A stretch of 64,000 bases of DNA from Pectobacterium sp013449375 (GCF_048593165.1 NZ_CP184271.1); one strand, 5' to 3'; shown: positions 51,426 through 60,855, numbered from the stretch's first letter. Program-made: numbers and translations. Notes: generated by a model not told the origin, from the letters alone.

Positions 51426-51998
51426 GTGCAGACAACAGAAATCGATCGGCGGCTGACGGACGTGAGCCAGCAGCTAACGATGGTGCTGGTGCCGGGGTTG
51501 CGAGACAGCGATGACGAGCACTGGCAAAGTCATTGGGAACGGCGTTTTCCTCACTGGCATCGTATACGCCAGCGGGAATGGTATCAGGCCAATCTGGATC
51601 GCTGGGTGTTGGCGATCCGCCGTGAGCTTAGCGTCTGTACACAGCCCGTGATTCTGATCGGCCATAGCTTTGGCGCTCTGGCTTCCTGTCATGTGGTGCA
51701 ACAAGGTCAGGAAGGGATTGCTGGTGTGATGCTGGTGGCGCCTGCCGAGCCCATGCGCTTCGAGATTGACGAGCGTATTCAAGCTACGCCGCTGTTGGTT
51801 CCGTCGCTAACAGTGGCCAGCCATAACGATCCGTTGATGAGCTTTACTCGCGCCCAATACTGGGCGCATGTATGGGACAGCGAACTGGTTGATGTCGGTG
51901 AGGCGGGGCACATTAATGCAGAAGCGGGATTTGGTCCATGGGAATACGGCCTGACAAGATTAGCTGAGTTTTCAGAGGCACTCATTGCTAGTCGTTAA
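51426..51998 (+). CDS. RBBP9/YdeN-family serine hydrolase
   Basis: Small alpha/beta hydrolase of 190 residues. Nucleophile serine is in LIGHSFGALAS, acid in SHNDPLMS, and histidine in GEAGHINAEAGFG, the complete triad. The N-terminal VPGLRDSDDEHWQSHWE is typical of RBBP9/YdeN. Cytosolic. Start is GTG at 51426. Substrate unknown. It lies 66 bases after dbpA and may be cotranscribed with it. Confidence 0.8.
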   Translation: MQTTEIDRRLTDVSQQLTMVLVPGLRDSDDEHWQSHWERRFPHWHRIRQREWYQANLDRWVLAIRRELSVCTQPVILIGHSFGALASCHVVQQGQEGIAGVMLVAPAEPMRFEIDERIQATPLLVPSLTVASHNDPLMSFTRAQYWAHVWDSELVDVGEAGHINAEAGFGPWEYGLTRLAEFSEALIASR

Positions 51999-52104
51999 TA
52001 GGCTGATGTTCTATTGAGTAGCCGTGTTCCATTATTAAAATAACGTTATATTTTCCTTTAATGCCAGGGCAGTGAGCTTATTTGTCTTGGCATGTATATC
52101 TTCA

Positions 52105-52644
52105 TTAAGACAGCTCTTCCTGATCGCCTGAGCCATGCAGCATTTCCTGAATCTGCTGATAAACTTCGGCCGCAGACAAATTGCTATATGACGTTTTGCT
52201 CTCAAAATGTAGTACCTGTTCACCACCGGAACTATGAAGAGCACTCATGAGTGCCAAGTCTTCTTGTGTGATGCGCTGTCCGGTAAAGGCATCGAACATT
52301 TCAGAATTACCATCTGGGTACTTAACAACGGAAACGAGCTTGCCGTTGTATAAAGGAATACTCGTCATCGCCAGCGAGTATTCGGTAGTGGCTTTCTGCT
52401 GTGCCTTAACTTTTTCAGGCGGAGGTGCATCTTTTTCTTCAGCGGCACGCTTCTTTTGAGAAGATAGCGTGACTTTGGTGCTCTCGTTCGAGCTCTGCAT
52501 ATTTTGAGAGTCGGAGTTTGTTGATGTGTCGGTTTTATTCCCCGGGCTGATAGCGGCAACGACAGTCGGGTTAGCAGCAGCACCAATTGGAGGCATAGTT
52601 GCCGGGGTAGTTGTATTGACGAGTTGAATATCTGGAATCACCAC
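52105..52644 (-). CDS. Hypothetical Ser/Thr/Lys-rich protein
   Basis: Protein of 179 residues starting at GTG 52644 with a strong AAGGAG 7 bases upstream, so likely real. The N-terminal half is low-complexity and disordered-looking (Ser, Thr, Asn, then Lys/Ala/Glu rich); the C-terminal half has regular secondary structure, SLAMTSIPLYNGKLVSVVKY and AAEVYQQIQEMLHG. No signal peptide or membrane helix. I recognise no family. A disordered N-terminus before a folded domain is seen in secreted effectors, but there is no other evidence for that. Confidence 0.55.
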   Translation of the reverse strand: MVIPDIQLVNTTTPATMPPIGAAANPTVVAAISPGNKTDTSTNSDSQNMQSSNESTKVTLSSQKKRAAEEKDAPPPEKVKAQQKATTEYSLAMTSIPLYNGKLVSVVKYPDGNSEMFDAFTGQRITQEDLALMSALHSSGGEQVLHFESKTSYSNLSAAEVYQQIQEMLHGSGDQEELS

Positions 52645-53166
52645 AATATAACTCCTTCTTATATCTATTTAATGCTGGTAATGGTTTCACCAGTGAGTTA
52701 CTTCAGTGTGTTAAAACCACGCGCGAATACTGCAATCATTGATACTCAGGCTATCAACACAATCAGGGATTGTCTTCCTTTGAAAAGACATCAATCTGCC
52801 GAGTATAATTTCCTGTTATTCAACAATATGACGTTAGCGAAGTGGCTCATTCAGAAAACGGTTAATGTAAAACGGTATTTATGCCAAACACTATTTATGC
52901 AAAATGCAATTGCATTAAAAAACACCCTATCGCAAAGGGTATCGGCTGTTTTTTTTGCTTCATTAATATTCAAAAGGTATAAGATTTAACTTTTTGATTA
53001 CCAATCGTGCGATCTTATATGACTAAATATCTCCATTTTAAAAAAATATAAAATTATCATGGTATTAGTGTAATGCAGTGATATTGTTTGAATCGTATGT
53101 GCTCTACAAGTGTGAGGGAACGCGATACACTGTTTCCTTCGTCTTTTCCCTGCCTTAAGAAGCGCT
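52645..53166. other. AT-rich intergenic region
   Basis: About 520 bases with no convincing gene. A 14-base perfect palindrome AATGCAATTGCATT lies at 52903-52916, and a short stem followed by eight T's (52922-52956) could be a weak terminator on the plus strand. Confidence 0.35.
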
Positions 53167-53433
53167 ATGCCCAGCATTAAACTGACGGTTAACTATTTGT
53201 ATCTGCAATCTGGTGAAACCCGTGAAGCGTCACAGGCGACAGCCCGCGTTTTTGTCGGTGATGAACTCATCGCCACGGAGGTGATTACCGGTATGACGGA
53301 AAGCCCAGTCAATAAATATTTACACCATTCAGGACCAGAATCGCTCCCCGTGCGTGTGGAATGGGATTGCAAGGGAACAACAGCGATGACGGTGTCTGAG
53401 GTGGAAATCTGCCCCTGCTGCCACCATGATTAG
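53167..53433 (+). CDS. Hypothetical small protein
   Basis: Protein of 88 residues with a beta-rich look (SIKLTVNYLYLQSGETREAS, ARVFVGDELIATEVITG) and a cysteine/histidine end EICPCCHHD that might bind metal. No signal peptide. The ribosome site is weak (AAGAAG). Function unknown. Confidence 0.5.
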   Translation: MPSIKLTVNYLYLQSGETREASQATARVFVGDELIATEVITGMTESPVNKYLHHSGPESLPVRVEWDCKGTTAMTVSEVEICPCCHHD

Positions 53434-53556
53434 CTTGATAGGCTAAGCCGTTTTTGAACATTTTTGCTTCATGATTTACAGATAACCTATACCGTGCGAG
53501 TTGCAGATGAACCCACGCACGAGCAGCTTGAAGTATGACGGGTAGACAAGGTGAAT

Positions 53557-54315
53557 ATGATGAAATTAGCGGTATCAACCTTAATAGCCTGTGGACTGTG
53601 GACGGCAACCGCACATGCCGGCTGGTATGTTGTGAGTAATTACGAAGGCCAAATCGGGCCTTATCCGATACATTTCTCATTGCAGAAATATAGTATTGAC
53701 CAAGAGAAGAACCTTCTGGGCAGTTACTTTTACGATAAATACAGAGCGCCGATCCCTTTGTATGGGCGACTCTCGGGAACGTCGCTTCAGCTTTGCGAAA
53801 TCCATACCCCGCAGGATTATGATAAGTATATCGTTCAGGGGGGCAAGTCGGACACTGACGTAACACATTGCCCGTTTACATTGACGGAAACGGAGGAGGG
53901 GCTCAGCGGCGAGTGGTCGAACGGGAAAGCACGCTATGATGTTAGCTTACGGCGTGTGGCATCCTTTGATGACAGTACGCAGCCTGCCAAGGTCGAAGGG
54001 CAAATCGATATTCCTTTCTGGGGGCAAACGGCGACTCACAGCTTTGTTGGTGTGTATCAAAACAGCGATACGGGGATGGTCGTTGAGGGAATTAAGGCGA
54101 TTAACAAGAAGAATGGTAATGTCGATCAGCTTCTTGAGCCTGATTTTCAGCAATGTCAGTTTGGCTTTTTCATGACCCCAGTTTATATGAATATTGAAAA
54201 TGGTGGAGATAATCGCAGCATTATGCTGAATTGTTATTCCCACGGCGGAGGCGATATTCTGCTGGAATATCGTTTTGATACGGCAACGCAGCGTTATAAC
54301 GTGGTCGGAGAGTAA
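53557..54315 (+). CDS. Hypothetical exported protein
   Basis: Protein of about 252 residues with a clear signal peptide (MMKLAVSTLIACGLWTATAHA, cleavage before GWYVVSN). The mature part is mostly beta-strand, with cysteines near residues 80, 108, 204 and 230 that could form disulfides. A GTG at 53551 and ATG at 53560 are alternatives; AAGG precedes the ATGs. No family recognised. It lies just upstream of the nip toxin gene, in a run of export-related genes. Confidence 0.65.
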   Translation: MMKLAVSTLIACGLWTATAHAGWYVVSNYEGQIGPYPIHFSLQKYSIDQEKNLLGSYFYDKYRAPIPLYGRLSGTSLQLCEIHTPQDYDKYIVQGGKSDTDVTHCPFTLTETEEGLSGEWSNGKARYDVSLRRVASFDDSTQPAKVEGQIDIPFWGQTATHSFVGVYQNSDTGMVVEGIKAINKKNGNVDQLLEPDFQQCQFGFFMTPVYMNIENGGDNRSIMLNCYSHGGGDILLEYRFDTATQRYNVVGE

Positions 54316-54402
54316 ACGCGCTGGCGAGCCGTGGACTGGCTGATGTTATCTGTAAATTTCCTGCATTATTTTGCAGGCTAAATATATTTGTTTTTATTGT
54401 TG

Positions 54403-54423
54403 GAAATAAATGATTTTTATTTC
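54403..54423. promoter_or_regulatory. AT-rich palindrome upstream of nip
   Basis: Inverted repeat GAAATAAA / TTTATTTC with a 5-base centre, about 110 bases before nip. Could be an operator for a pectinolysis regulator, but the match to the KdgR consensus is poor. Confidence 0.25.
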
Positions 54424-54532
54424 TTTTTCTTTCTTGTTAAAAGTGTTATTTCCTATGCTTTCATCATGTCCAGCTTTATGGCAAATGATGATATTAGTTT
54501 TCAAAGGACGATCCTTTGCTAAAGGAGTTGAT

Positions 54533-55324
54533 ATGCTTTCAGGAAAGAAAACAATTCTCGCATGCTCAATATTGTTCTCGACCTTTTCTTCACAGGCGGA
54601 CACGTTTCCTAAATTGAATCAGGCTTTGCCATCAGGTATTGATGCACGGGCGATTGCACCGGTATTTGATTTTGATACAGATGGCTGCCTTCCTAGCGCT
54701 GGCGTAAGCCGTAATGGTGTGCAGAACGGTGGATTGAAACCGACAGGGAATATTACGGGCGGATGCCGATGGAGTAACTTCCTCGATTCGTCAAATACAT
54801 TACACCGATACGCCTGTGTTAATTCCGGTGGTGCTCGCTATTGTGGCAGCTTCTATGCGCTCTATTTTTTAAAAGATCAGATATTAAGTGGCGTAAACTC
54901 AGGTCACCGCCATGATTGGGAACATGTTGCCATCTGGACTAAAAATGGCGTCGTGACACATGGTAGCTACAGTGCACACGGTAAATTAACGACCAAAGAT
55001 GCATCGGGTATCGATAAACAGGATGGTCATCTGAAATTTGTTTATCACAAAGATGGCGTATTAACCCATGCCTTCCGTTTTTCTAAAGCGAATGAGCAAG
55101 CGGAAAACCCGTATAAGAAGTTTGTCACACCGGACATTATCAGCTGGTACTCCATGTCTGGAGATGGCATTAATAATCAAGAGTTGCGTAACCGATTAAA
55201 CGCGTTTGACTACGGTTCAGCTTCTATTCCGCTTAAAGACAACAATTTTCTGAATAACCTTAATAATGGTCGGCCAGCCGGTTATCCGGAATTTACAAAT
55301 GCCAGTATAACGGCATCGAAATAA
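54533..55324 (+). CDS. nip: Necrosis-inducing Nip/NLP toxin
   Basis: Secreted NEP1-like protein of 263 residues. The ATG at 54533 has AAAGGAG at good spacing and opens a signal peptide (MLSGKKTILACSILFSTFSSQA); the longer upstream frame adds an implausible hydrophobic stretch. The signature heptapeptide GHRHDWE is present in SGHRHDWEHVAIW. NLPs bind plant sphingolipids and lyse the membranes of dicot cells. In Pectobacterium such proteins leave by the Out system, which is in this window. A strong terminator follows. Confidence 0.93.
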   Translation: MLSGKKTILACSILFSTFSSQADTFPKLNQALPSGIDARAIAPVFDFDTDGCLPSAGVSRNGVQNGGLKPTGNITGGCRWSNFLDSSNTLHRYACVNSGGARYCGSFYALYFLKDQILSGVNSGHRHDWEHVAIWTKNGVVTHGSYSAHGKLTTKDASGIDKQDGHLKFVYHKDGVLTHAFRFSKANEQAENPYKKFVTPDIISWYSMSGDGINNQELRNRLNAFDYGSASIPLKDNNFLNNLNNGRPAGYPEFTNASITASK

Positions 55325-55330
55325 TCATCA

Positions 55331-55374
55331 TGAGAGAGGTAGTGTTAAATCTACCTCTCTCATTTGAATTTTTT
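55331..55374 (+). terminator. Terminator after nip
   Basis: Perfect 12-base stem TGAGAGAGGTAG / CTACCTCTCTCA, 8-base loop, then TTTGAATTTTTT. Confidence 0.85.
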
Positions 55375-55430
55375 AGAAAGTAACTCCCTCTACGTAATAA
55401 CATTATTGCTGAATAAGATATGGGAATGTA

Positions 55431-56627
55431 CTAATGCTGTTCGGCACTTGCTGGTGCTTTCTGTTGTAGTGTGAACAGGATAGCAATCACCACAAAACCC
55501 ACCGCAGCGTAGAGTACCGTTGCATATCCCCAATGCAGATAGAGGGTGCCAAAAAGCGTATTTCCCACAAAGACGGCCAAATAGGTGACGGCACTGTTCA
55601 GCCCCATGATTGCACCGCGTTTTGAAACATCGGTTGTGTTTAACCCGGTAATCAGCAAGTTGACGCACAGGTGATTCGCGGTGCCCAGCAAAAGCATTAG
55701 TACGCACACAACAGGCAAGCTAGCCCCTGACAGGGCAAAAATGAGGTACACCGTCGCTACCGTAAGGAACGAGGCTGGCATAGCCACCCTGGGATTCACT
55801 TTACTTATCATGGCATCCAGAAAAGCCGCAGAACCAAAACCGATACCGTAGCAAAGCGCGATCAGCCCGTTAGCACTGAGCGGCTGATGCAGTTCATTAT
55901 AGAGATAGTCCCCCAGATAACCATAAACCCCATAAAAGGCGGTCATGAACCCGCCACAGGCAGCCAGTAACGGTTTCACGCCGGGCACGCTTAGTGCCGC
56001 CAGAGGCGATGACGAAACCCGTGTGGTGTTTTCATCCCGATTACGCAAACAGGAAAGGATGACGACAGCCAAAACGGCAAGTGCACCGATTCCGAGATAA
56101 ACGACGCGCCAGTGAAATTGCTCTGCCAGAATCGATGCAAGTGAAACACCAGCGACAAGGCTCAGAGTCCAGCCGGTAAGAACGACGCCAGTTGTTTTAC
56201 TTTCCAATCCTTTGGGAGCGATAACTGCTGCGGTGGTGTAAATCGCGGGAATTGCTACCCCGGATGCGATTCCCGCAATGAGTTGACTGGCTATCAGCCA
56301 TTCAACGGAAGAGGCACAAGCGCTGGAAAGCAAGGCGACGACCAGCAGGAACATGGCGTTCTTCAACATCTTAAAAGCGCCGAATCGGTCGATGTATCGC
56401 GCCAGGAACAGGGCGCTCAGCGCCGTTCCCAGACCAAATGCCGCGGAGGCCAGCATGACTGACTGCGCGATGCTCTTAAATGATGCGGCGATCTCGGGAG
56501 CGATGGGGCCCATGAGTAACGAATTTGATCCAATCACGCCGATACAGAACGTCAGGACATAGGCCGCACCAGGAACACGGAGCGCGTGTGAATTGGCATG
56601 ACATTCGGCATGTTGATGTTGTGACAT
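55431..56627 (-). CDS. MFS transporter, drug/sugar efflux type
   Basis: Major facilitator of 398 residues with twelve hydrophobic segments. The conserved loop 2-3 motif appears as ALFLARYIDRFGAFKML, and motif C-like GWTLSLVAGVSLAS lies in helix 5. A histidine-rich N-terminus (MSQHQHAECHANSH) could bind metal. It resembles DHA1/arabinose-efflux-type exporters; substrate unknown. Transcribed divergently from an Lrp-type regulator 82 bases away, which probably controls it. Confidence 0.82.
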   Translation of the reverse strand: MSQHQHAECHANSHALRVPGAAYVLTFCIGVIGSNSLLMGPIAPEIAASFKSIAQSVMLASAAFGLGTALSALFLARYIDRFGAFKMLKNAMFLLVVALLSSACASSVEWLIASQLIAGIASGVAIPAIYTTAAVIAPKGLESKTTGVVLTGWTLSLVAGVSLASILAEQFHWRVVYLGIGALAVLAVVILSCLRNRDENTTRVSSSPLAALSVPGVKPLLAACGGFMTAFYGVYGYLGDYLYNELHQPLSANGLIALCYGIGFGSAAFLDAMISKVNPRVAMPASFLTVATVYLIFALSGASLPVVCVLMLLLGTANHLCVNLLITGLNTTDVSKRGAIMGLNSAVTYLAVFVGNTLFGTLYLHWGYATVLYAAVGFVVIAILFTLQQKAPASAEQH

Positions 56628-56709
56628 TGAAATTTCACTTTTTGCTTAATATGATTCGGAGAAAACACTATTAACCAAACATAATTAGTTTTAAATAAGG
56701 AATGAGAGA

Positions 56710-57207
56710 ATGAAAATAAATAAAGATGACATTAAGCCAAAAGTTATTCCTACACGGGATATTGATGCCACCGACCGAAGATTATTAAGGGAACTGGTTG
56801 AGGATGCGACGCTGAGCTATGCCGAACTGGGAGAAAAAGTTGCGCTTTCGGCTCCTGCCGCGCATGAACGGGTGAAACGGCTTCGGCGCGATGGCGTGAT
56901 ACGGAAAACAGCTGCGCTGCTCGATCCTGCCGCGATAAAAAAGAACCTTCTGGCATTTGTGCACGTTGACACCAGCGGTTGGGGTGTTTCATCAGAACTG
57001 ATGGAAATCACGCATAATCCTGATATTGAGGAGGTGCATTCGGTTGCTGGCGATGCGGCACTGATCCTCAAGATCCGCACCGAAGATGCACAGTCATTGG
57101 AAAAACTCCTGTTTCAGCTCTACGCGGTGCCTGGCGTCAGCTCAACGCGCTCATATATCGTATTGTCTACCTATCTTGAACGTCCTGTACAACCGAGCGA
57201 TAGCTGA
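56710..57207 (+). CDS. Lrp/AsnC-family transcriptional regulator
   Basis: Regulator of 165 residues. The N-terminal helix-turn-helix is DRRLLRELVEDATLSYAELGEKVALSAPAAHERVKRLRRDGVI, and the C-terminal RAM domain that senses amino acids begins near residue 80 (NLLAFVHVDTSG ... YIVLSTYLERP). Divergent to the MFS exporter, suggesting local control of that gene, in the manner of Lrp-type regulators of amino acid exporters. The effector is unknown. Confidence 0.87.
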   Translation: MKINKDDIKPKVIPTRDIDATDRRLLRELVEDATLSYAELGEKVALSAPAAHERVKRLRRDGVIRKTAALLDPAAIKKNLLAFVHVDTSGWGVSSELMEITHNPDIEEVHSVAGDAALILKIRTEDAQSLEKLLFQLYAVPGVSSTRSYIVLSTYLERPVQPSDS

Positions 57208-57673
57208 TTCGCCGGGGGGTGACTCGTCCAGATTGAGTCAACTGGACGAGAGGTTAATATTCAGGCCATTGCTAAGATCGCAGGCAATAGCCCGAAGTTG
57301 CATCGGCGTGACGGTCACCCTTCGTTTGGATCTAAACTTGATACTTGTTCACTCATCGTTGCATTATGGCAGCGATAAGCATGAATCTGTTCTTGGCGAA
57401 TTCAACGCTCTTAAAACCTAAACGTTGATAGAGGCTTATTGCTCTAACTGCCTTTCTTATGCAGGCAACCATCAAACGCCTGTATATTGCGCATCGCTTC
57501 ACTTCTTTCCGCTGGGGATCCGCACCACGATTTTCTGTTGACTCGGTGTTGTACCAACAAAGACACGTAGATGTTGCGACGACATTGTTGTTTATAGCTG
57601 ACGGTGTGAATAGATTAATTTTATGATTTTATAGGGAAAAATAGGCTTCACTAAGCGCTTCAAGCCGTGCGAA
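57208..57673. other. Region before tRNA-Arg(CCU), with gene debris
   Basis: No intact gene. It contains the acetyltransferase remnant listed separately; the rest shows nothing I can identify. Confidence 0.4.
57353..57472 (-). pseudogene. GNAT acetyltransferase C-terminal remnant
   Basis: A 39-codon minus-strand frame ends in RAISLYQRLGFKSVEFAK, the motif B region of GNAT acetyltransferases (the usual form is RAxxLYxxxGF), followed by NRFMLIAAIMQR and a stop. Nothing resembling the acetyl-CoA-binding motif A is present upstream, so only the 3' end of a gene survives. It lies close to a tRNA gene that can be an integration site. Confidence 0.6.
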
Positions 57674-57748
57674 TGGTGTCCCCAGCAGGAATCGAACCTG
57701 CAACTAGCCCTTAGGAGGGGCTCGTTATATCCATTTAACTATGGAGAC
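57674..57748 (-). tRNA. argW: tRNA-Arg (anticodon CCU)
   Basis: Minus-strand cloverleaf of 75 bases: acceptor GTCTCCA pairing with TGGGGAC, anticodon loop CTCCTAA giving CCU, T-arm GGTTCGATTCC, encoded CCA. Reads AGG codons. In E. coli the equivalent gene argW, also near mlaA and fadL, is a prophage attachment site; no integrase is seen here. Confidence 0.94.
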
Positions 57749-58069
57749 ATGAAGCCGAGCTATTATACGCATTTTCGCTCTGAGAATAAGCACTTAACGG
57801 CGCGTTTGCTCAAAGTGTCGGCAATCAGGGGGTTACGAGCGTTCTTTTTCCTCGCTTCACGTCGTTTTGGGCGTGTTACGTGGGATGGGGCGGCGTCGCT
57901 CACTGGTTAATGCAGTAATACGTAAGCCAACGTAGCGATGGAGCCATAAAATGTTACACTGTTGGCCGATATCCCGTCCTTGTCGCTCAGCCTAACTGGC
58001 TGGGGCTGATACTGGGAATACCCATTTTCGGTCGCGGGTATAGCACACTATAAATCAGGGAGAACAGAT
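57749..58069. other. Promoter region of mlaA
   Basis: About 320 bases with no gene; contains the promoters of the tRNA (minus) and mlaA (plus). A minor hairpin CAGCC/GGCTG lies near 57990. Confidence 0.4.
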
Positions 58070-58831
58070 ATGAATTACCGCCTGAGTGGGGTGGTGTTTG
58101 CCAGCGTGTTACTGATCGGCTGCGCCAGTTCCGGGGATCGCGATCAAGAAGGTCGTTCCGATCCGCTTGAAGGCTTTAACCGTACCATGTTCAGCTTTAA
58201 CTATGACGTTCTGGATCCTTATCTGGTGCGTCCTGCGGCTGTTGCCTGGCGCGATTATGTACCGAAGCCCGCGCGTAATGGACTGGGGAATTTCTTCAGT
58301 AACTTGGAAGAGCCTGCAACGATGGTGAACTACTTCGTTGAAGGTAAACCGTATAAAGCGATGATTCACTTTAACCGTTTCTTCCTGAATACCCTACTCG
58401 GGATGGGCGGTCTGATTGACGTTGCGTCAATGGCGAATCCTAAGCTGGCGAAAGAAGAGTCTCGCCGCTTTGGTAGCACATTGGGTAACTATGGTGTGGG
58501 TTACGGGCCTTATGTCGTGGTGCCTGGCTACGGTAGCGTGACGCCCCGTGAAGACGGCGGTGGCGTAGTGGATACGCTGTATCCGATGCTGAGCTATCTG
58601 ACGCTCTGGATGTCCGCAGGTAAGTGGGCTATCGAAGGGATCGAAACGCGTGCGCAGCTGTTGGATTCTGACGGTTTACTGCGTAACTCTTCCGATCCTT
58701 ACCTGATGATGCGTGAAGCCTACTTCCAACGGCATGATTTCCTTGCTAGCGATGGGAAAATCACCCCGCAGAAGAACCCGAATGCGGCAGCGATCGAAGA
58801 CTCGCTCGACGAGATCGACTCAGCGAAATAG
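58070..58831 (+). CDS. mlaA: Phospholipid-binding lipoprotein MlaA (VacJ)
   Basis: Outer-membrane lipoprotein of 253 residues. The lipobox LLIGC puts the lipid cysteine at residue 18. The family core is visible: DPLEGFNRTMFSFNYDVLDPYLVRPAAVAW and RFFLNTLLGMGGLIDVA, with GPYVVVPGYGS. MlaA sits in a ring with porins and removes phospholipids from the outer leaflet of the outer membrane, passing them to MlaC. Its other Mla partners lie elsewhere. Closed by a terminator. Confidence 0.95.
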   Translation: MNYRLSGVVFASVLLIGCASSGDRDQEGRSDPLEGFNRTMFSFNYDVLDPYLVRPAAVAWRDYVPKPARNGLGNFFSNLEEPATMVNYFVEGKPYKAMIHFNRFFLNTLLGMGGLIDVASMANPKLAKEESRRFGSTLGNYGVGYGPYVVVPGYGSVTPREDGGGVVDTLYPMLSYLTLWMSAGKWAIEGIETRAQLLDSDGLLRNSSDPYLMMREAYFQRHDFLASDGKITPQKNPNAAAIEDSLDEIDSAK

Positions 58832-59193
58832 TATCGCGTCACATCGCTCATTTAACAGGCACCTGAGGGTGCCTTTTGCTTTTATAAAACACTGCTAAAC
58901 TGACTTTTACCCTACTGATTCTGTGGTTTGTTTCTTAAAAGTTATTACTTTGTTGTTCATTTATTTACTTACTAAAATTTATTTCCTGCCGTCAGATAAC
59001 AATAATGCAACGTCGTTAACCGCTACCGCTGCCCATCCTGGTTGAAATGTGTCAGTACGCTGATTTTTTTGTTAGCAAGGTGATTAACAAAAAGGTCATA
59101 AAAATGATGCCGTTGACTGATGGTGGTGCGGTCGTGTGTTAATGAATGTCTGGAATTCTATTTACCTGCACTGATAAAAATAGAGATATAAGC
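58832..59193. other. Intergenic region between mlaA and mqo
   Basis: No gene. Contains the mlaA terminator and then about 310 bases of AT-rich leader for mqo with no site I can name. Confidence 0.45.
58857..58882 (+). terminator. Terminator after mlaA
   Basis: Seven-base stem AGGCACC / GGTGCCT with a 4-base loop, followed by TTTTGCTTTT. Confidence 0.75.
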
Positions 59194-60777
59194 ATGAGAA
59201 AACTACTTGCTATGTTCTTCTGCCTGAACGTGGTGGTTAACGCCCCACTGGCGATGGCTGAAGAGGCTAAAACGACAGAGAAGACCACGGATGTGGTGCT
59301 GATCGGCGGGGGCATAATGAGCTCTACGTTGGGCGTGTATTTACAGGAGCTGCAACCAGACTGGTCTATCGACATGGTTGAGCGCATGGATAACGTGGCG
59401 GAAGAGAGCTCTAACGGCTGGAATAATGCCGGTACGGGTCACTCGGCCTTCATGGAACTCAACTACACGCCGGATAATCCCGACGGCCCAATTAATATCA
59501 GCAAAGCGTTGGAAATTACCGAAGCCTTTGAAGTCTCACGTCAGTTCTGGTCCTATCAGGTGAAAAACGGTGTGCTGAATAATCCGCACTCTTTCATTAA
59601 CAGTGTGCCGCATATCGCTTTTGTCTGGGGCGACGAGAACACCGCTTTTCTGAAACATCGTTATGACGCCATGCAGCACAGCACGCTGTACCGCGGCATG
59701 GAATTCTCTGACGATCCTAATACGATCAAAGAGTGGGCGCCGCTGGTGATGGAAGGTCGCGATCCGGCTCAGAAGATTGCGGCGACTCGCATGCCTATCG
59801 GTACAGACGTGAATTACGGTGAAATCACACGTCAGCTGGTTGGTGCGATGAAAACCAAATCCAACTTTGCGCTGCACCTGAATTCAGAAGTGCGTGATAT
59901 CAAACGTAACGCGGACAACACCTGGAGCGTGACTTACGCCGATCTGAAGAACGGTGAGAAAGAGAGCGTGATTAAGGCGAAGTTCGTCTTTATCGGTGCG
60001 GGTGGGGCGGCACTGCAATTGTTGCAAAAAACCGGCATTCCTGAGGCCGATTTATACGGCGGCTTCCCGGTCGGCGGTGAATTCCTGGTGACAGAAAACC
60101 CGGAAATCGTAAAACGTCACATGGCAAAAGTGTACGGTAAAGCCTCCGTGGGCGCTCCGCCGATGTCCGTTCCTCATCTGGATACGCGTATTTTTGATGG
60201 TAAGCCAGTTCTGCTGTTTGGGCCATTTGCTACTTTCTCCAGCAAGTTCCTGAAAAACGGTTCGCTGTGGGATCTGATCGGTTCCGTGACTTTCTCCAAC
60301 GTGATGCCCATGACGCACGTCGGTCTGGATAACTTCGATCTGGTGAAATATCTGATCGGTCAGGTCATGATGGATGACGACGATCGCTTCGCATCATTGA
60401 AGGAATACTTCCCGAATGCGAAGAAAGAAGACTGGAGACTGACGGTTGCTGGCCAACGCGTGCAGATTATCAAGAAAGATGATGATAAAGGCGGCGTACT
60501 GAAGCTGGGTACTGAGATTGTCAGCTCTCAGGATGGCTCGATTGCTGCGCTGCTGGGCGCTTCTCCGGGGGCGTCTACCGCCGCGCCGATTATGCTGAGC
60601 CTGCTGGAAAAAGTCTTTAAAGATAAAGTGGCGACGCCAGAATGGCAGGGTAAGCTGAAAGAAATTATTCCCTCTTATGGTCAGAAATTGAACGGTAATA
60701 TTGACATGACCAATAAAATCCGCAGCTACACCAGCAGCACGCTGGGTCTGGATTATATTGAGGTTAAACCTGAGTAA
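59194..60777 (+). CDS. mqo: Malate:quinone oxidoreductase Mqo
   Basis: Membrane-associated FAD enzyme of 527 residues that oxidises malate to oxaloacetate and passes electrons to quinones. Start ATG 59194 gives MRKLLAMFFCLNVVVNAPLAMAEE, a signal-like leader as in E. coli Mqo; the extra 16 residues of the open frame are not supported. FAD motif TDVVLIGGGIMSSTLGVYL and the family blocks ESSNGWNNAGTGHSAFMELN, GKASVGAPPMSVPHLDTR and LLGASPGASTAAPIM are present. A bidirectional terminator separates it from fadL. Confidence 0.95.
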   Translation: MRKLLAMFFCLNVVVNAPLAMAEEAKTTEKTTDVVLIGGGIMSSTLGVYLQELQPDWSIDMVERMDNVAEESSNGWNNAGTGHSAFMELNYTPDNPDGPINISKALEITEAFEVSRQFWSYQVKNGVLNNPHSFINSVPHIAFVWGDENTAFLKHRYDAMQHSTLYRGMEFSDDPNTIKEWAPLVMEGRDPAQKIAATRMPIGTDVNYGEITRQLVGAMKTKSNFALHLNSEVRDIKRNADNTWSVTYADLKNGEKESVIKAKFVFIGAGGAALQLLQKTGIPEADLYGGFPVGGEFLVTENPEIVKRHMAKVYGKASVGAPPMSVPHLDTRIFDGKPVLLFGPFATFSSKFLKNGSLWDLIGSVTFSNVMPMTHVGLDNFDLVKYLIGQVMMDDDDRFASLKEYFPNAKKEDWRLTVAGQRVQIIKKDDDKGGVLKLGTEIVSSQDGSIAALLGASPGASTAAPIMLSLLEKVFKDKVATPEWQGKLKEIIPSYGQKLNGNIDMTNKIRSYTSSTLGLDYIEVKPE

Positions 60778-60813
60778 CACAGCGTAAACCGTGGTGCTTT
60801 ACGCAAAGAAAAG

Positions 60814-60838
60814 AAAGGCCGCATTAGCGGCCTTTCGT
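60814..60838. terminator. Bidirectional terminator between mqo and fadL
   Basis: Perfect 9-base stem AAAGGCCGC / GCGGCCTTT with an ATTA loop. T's follow on both strands, fitting convergent genes. Confidence 0.82.
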
Positions 60839-60855
60839 GTAATCACCAATAGTGA

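Noticed and set aside
52903..52916. Palindrome AATGCAATTGCATT as an operator
   Set aside because: A perfect 14-bp palindrome in AT-rich DNA is not rare enough and no regulator gene adjoins it.
52624..52989. Plus-strand open frame of 121 codons
   Set aside because: Overlaps the start and ribosome site of the minus-strand gene at 52105-52644 and has no good start.
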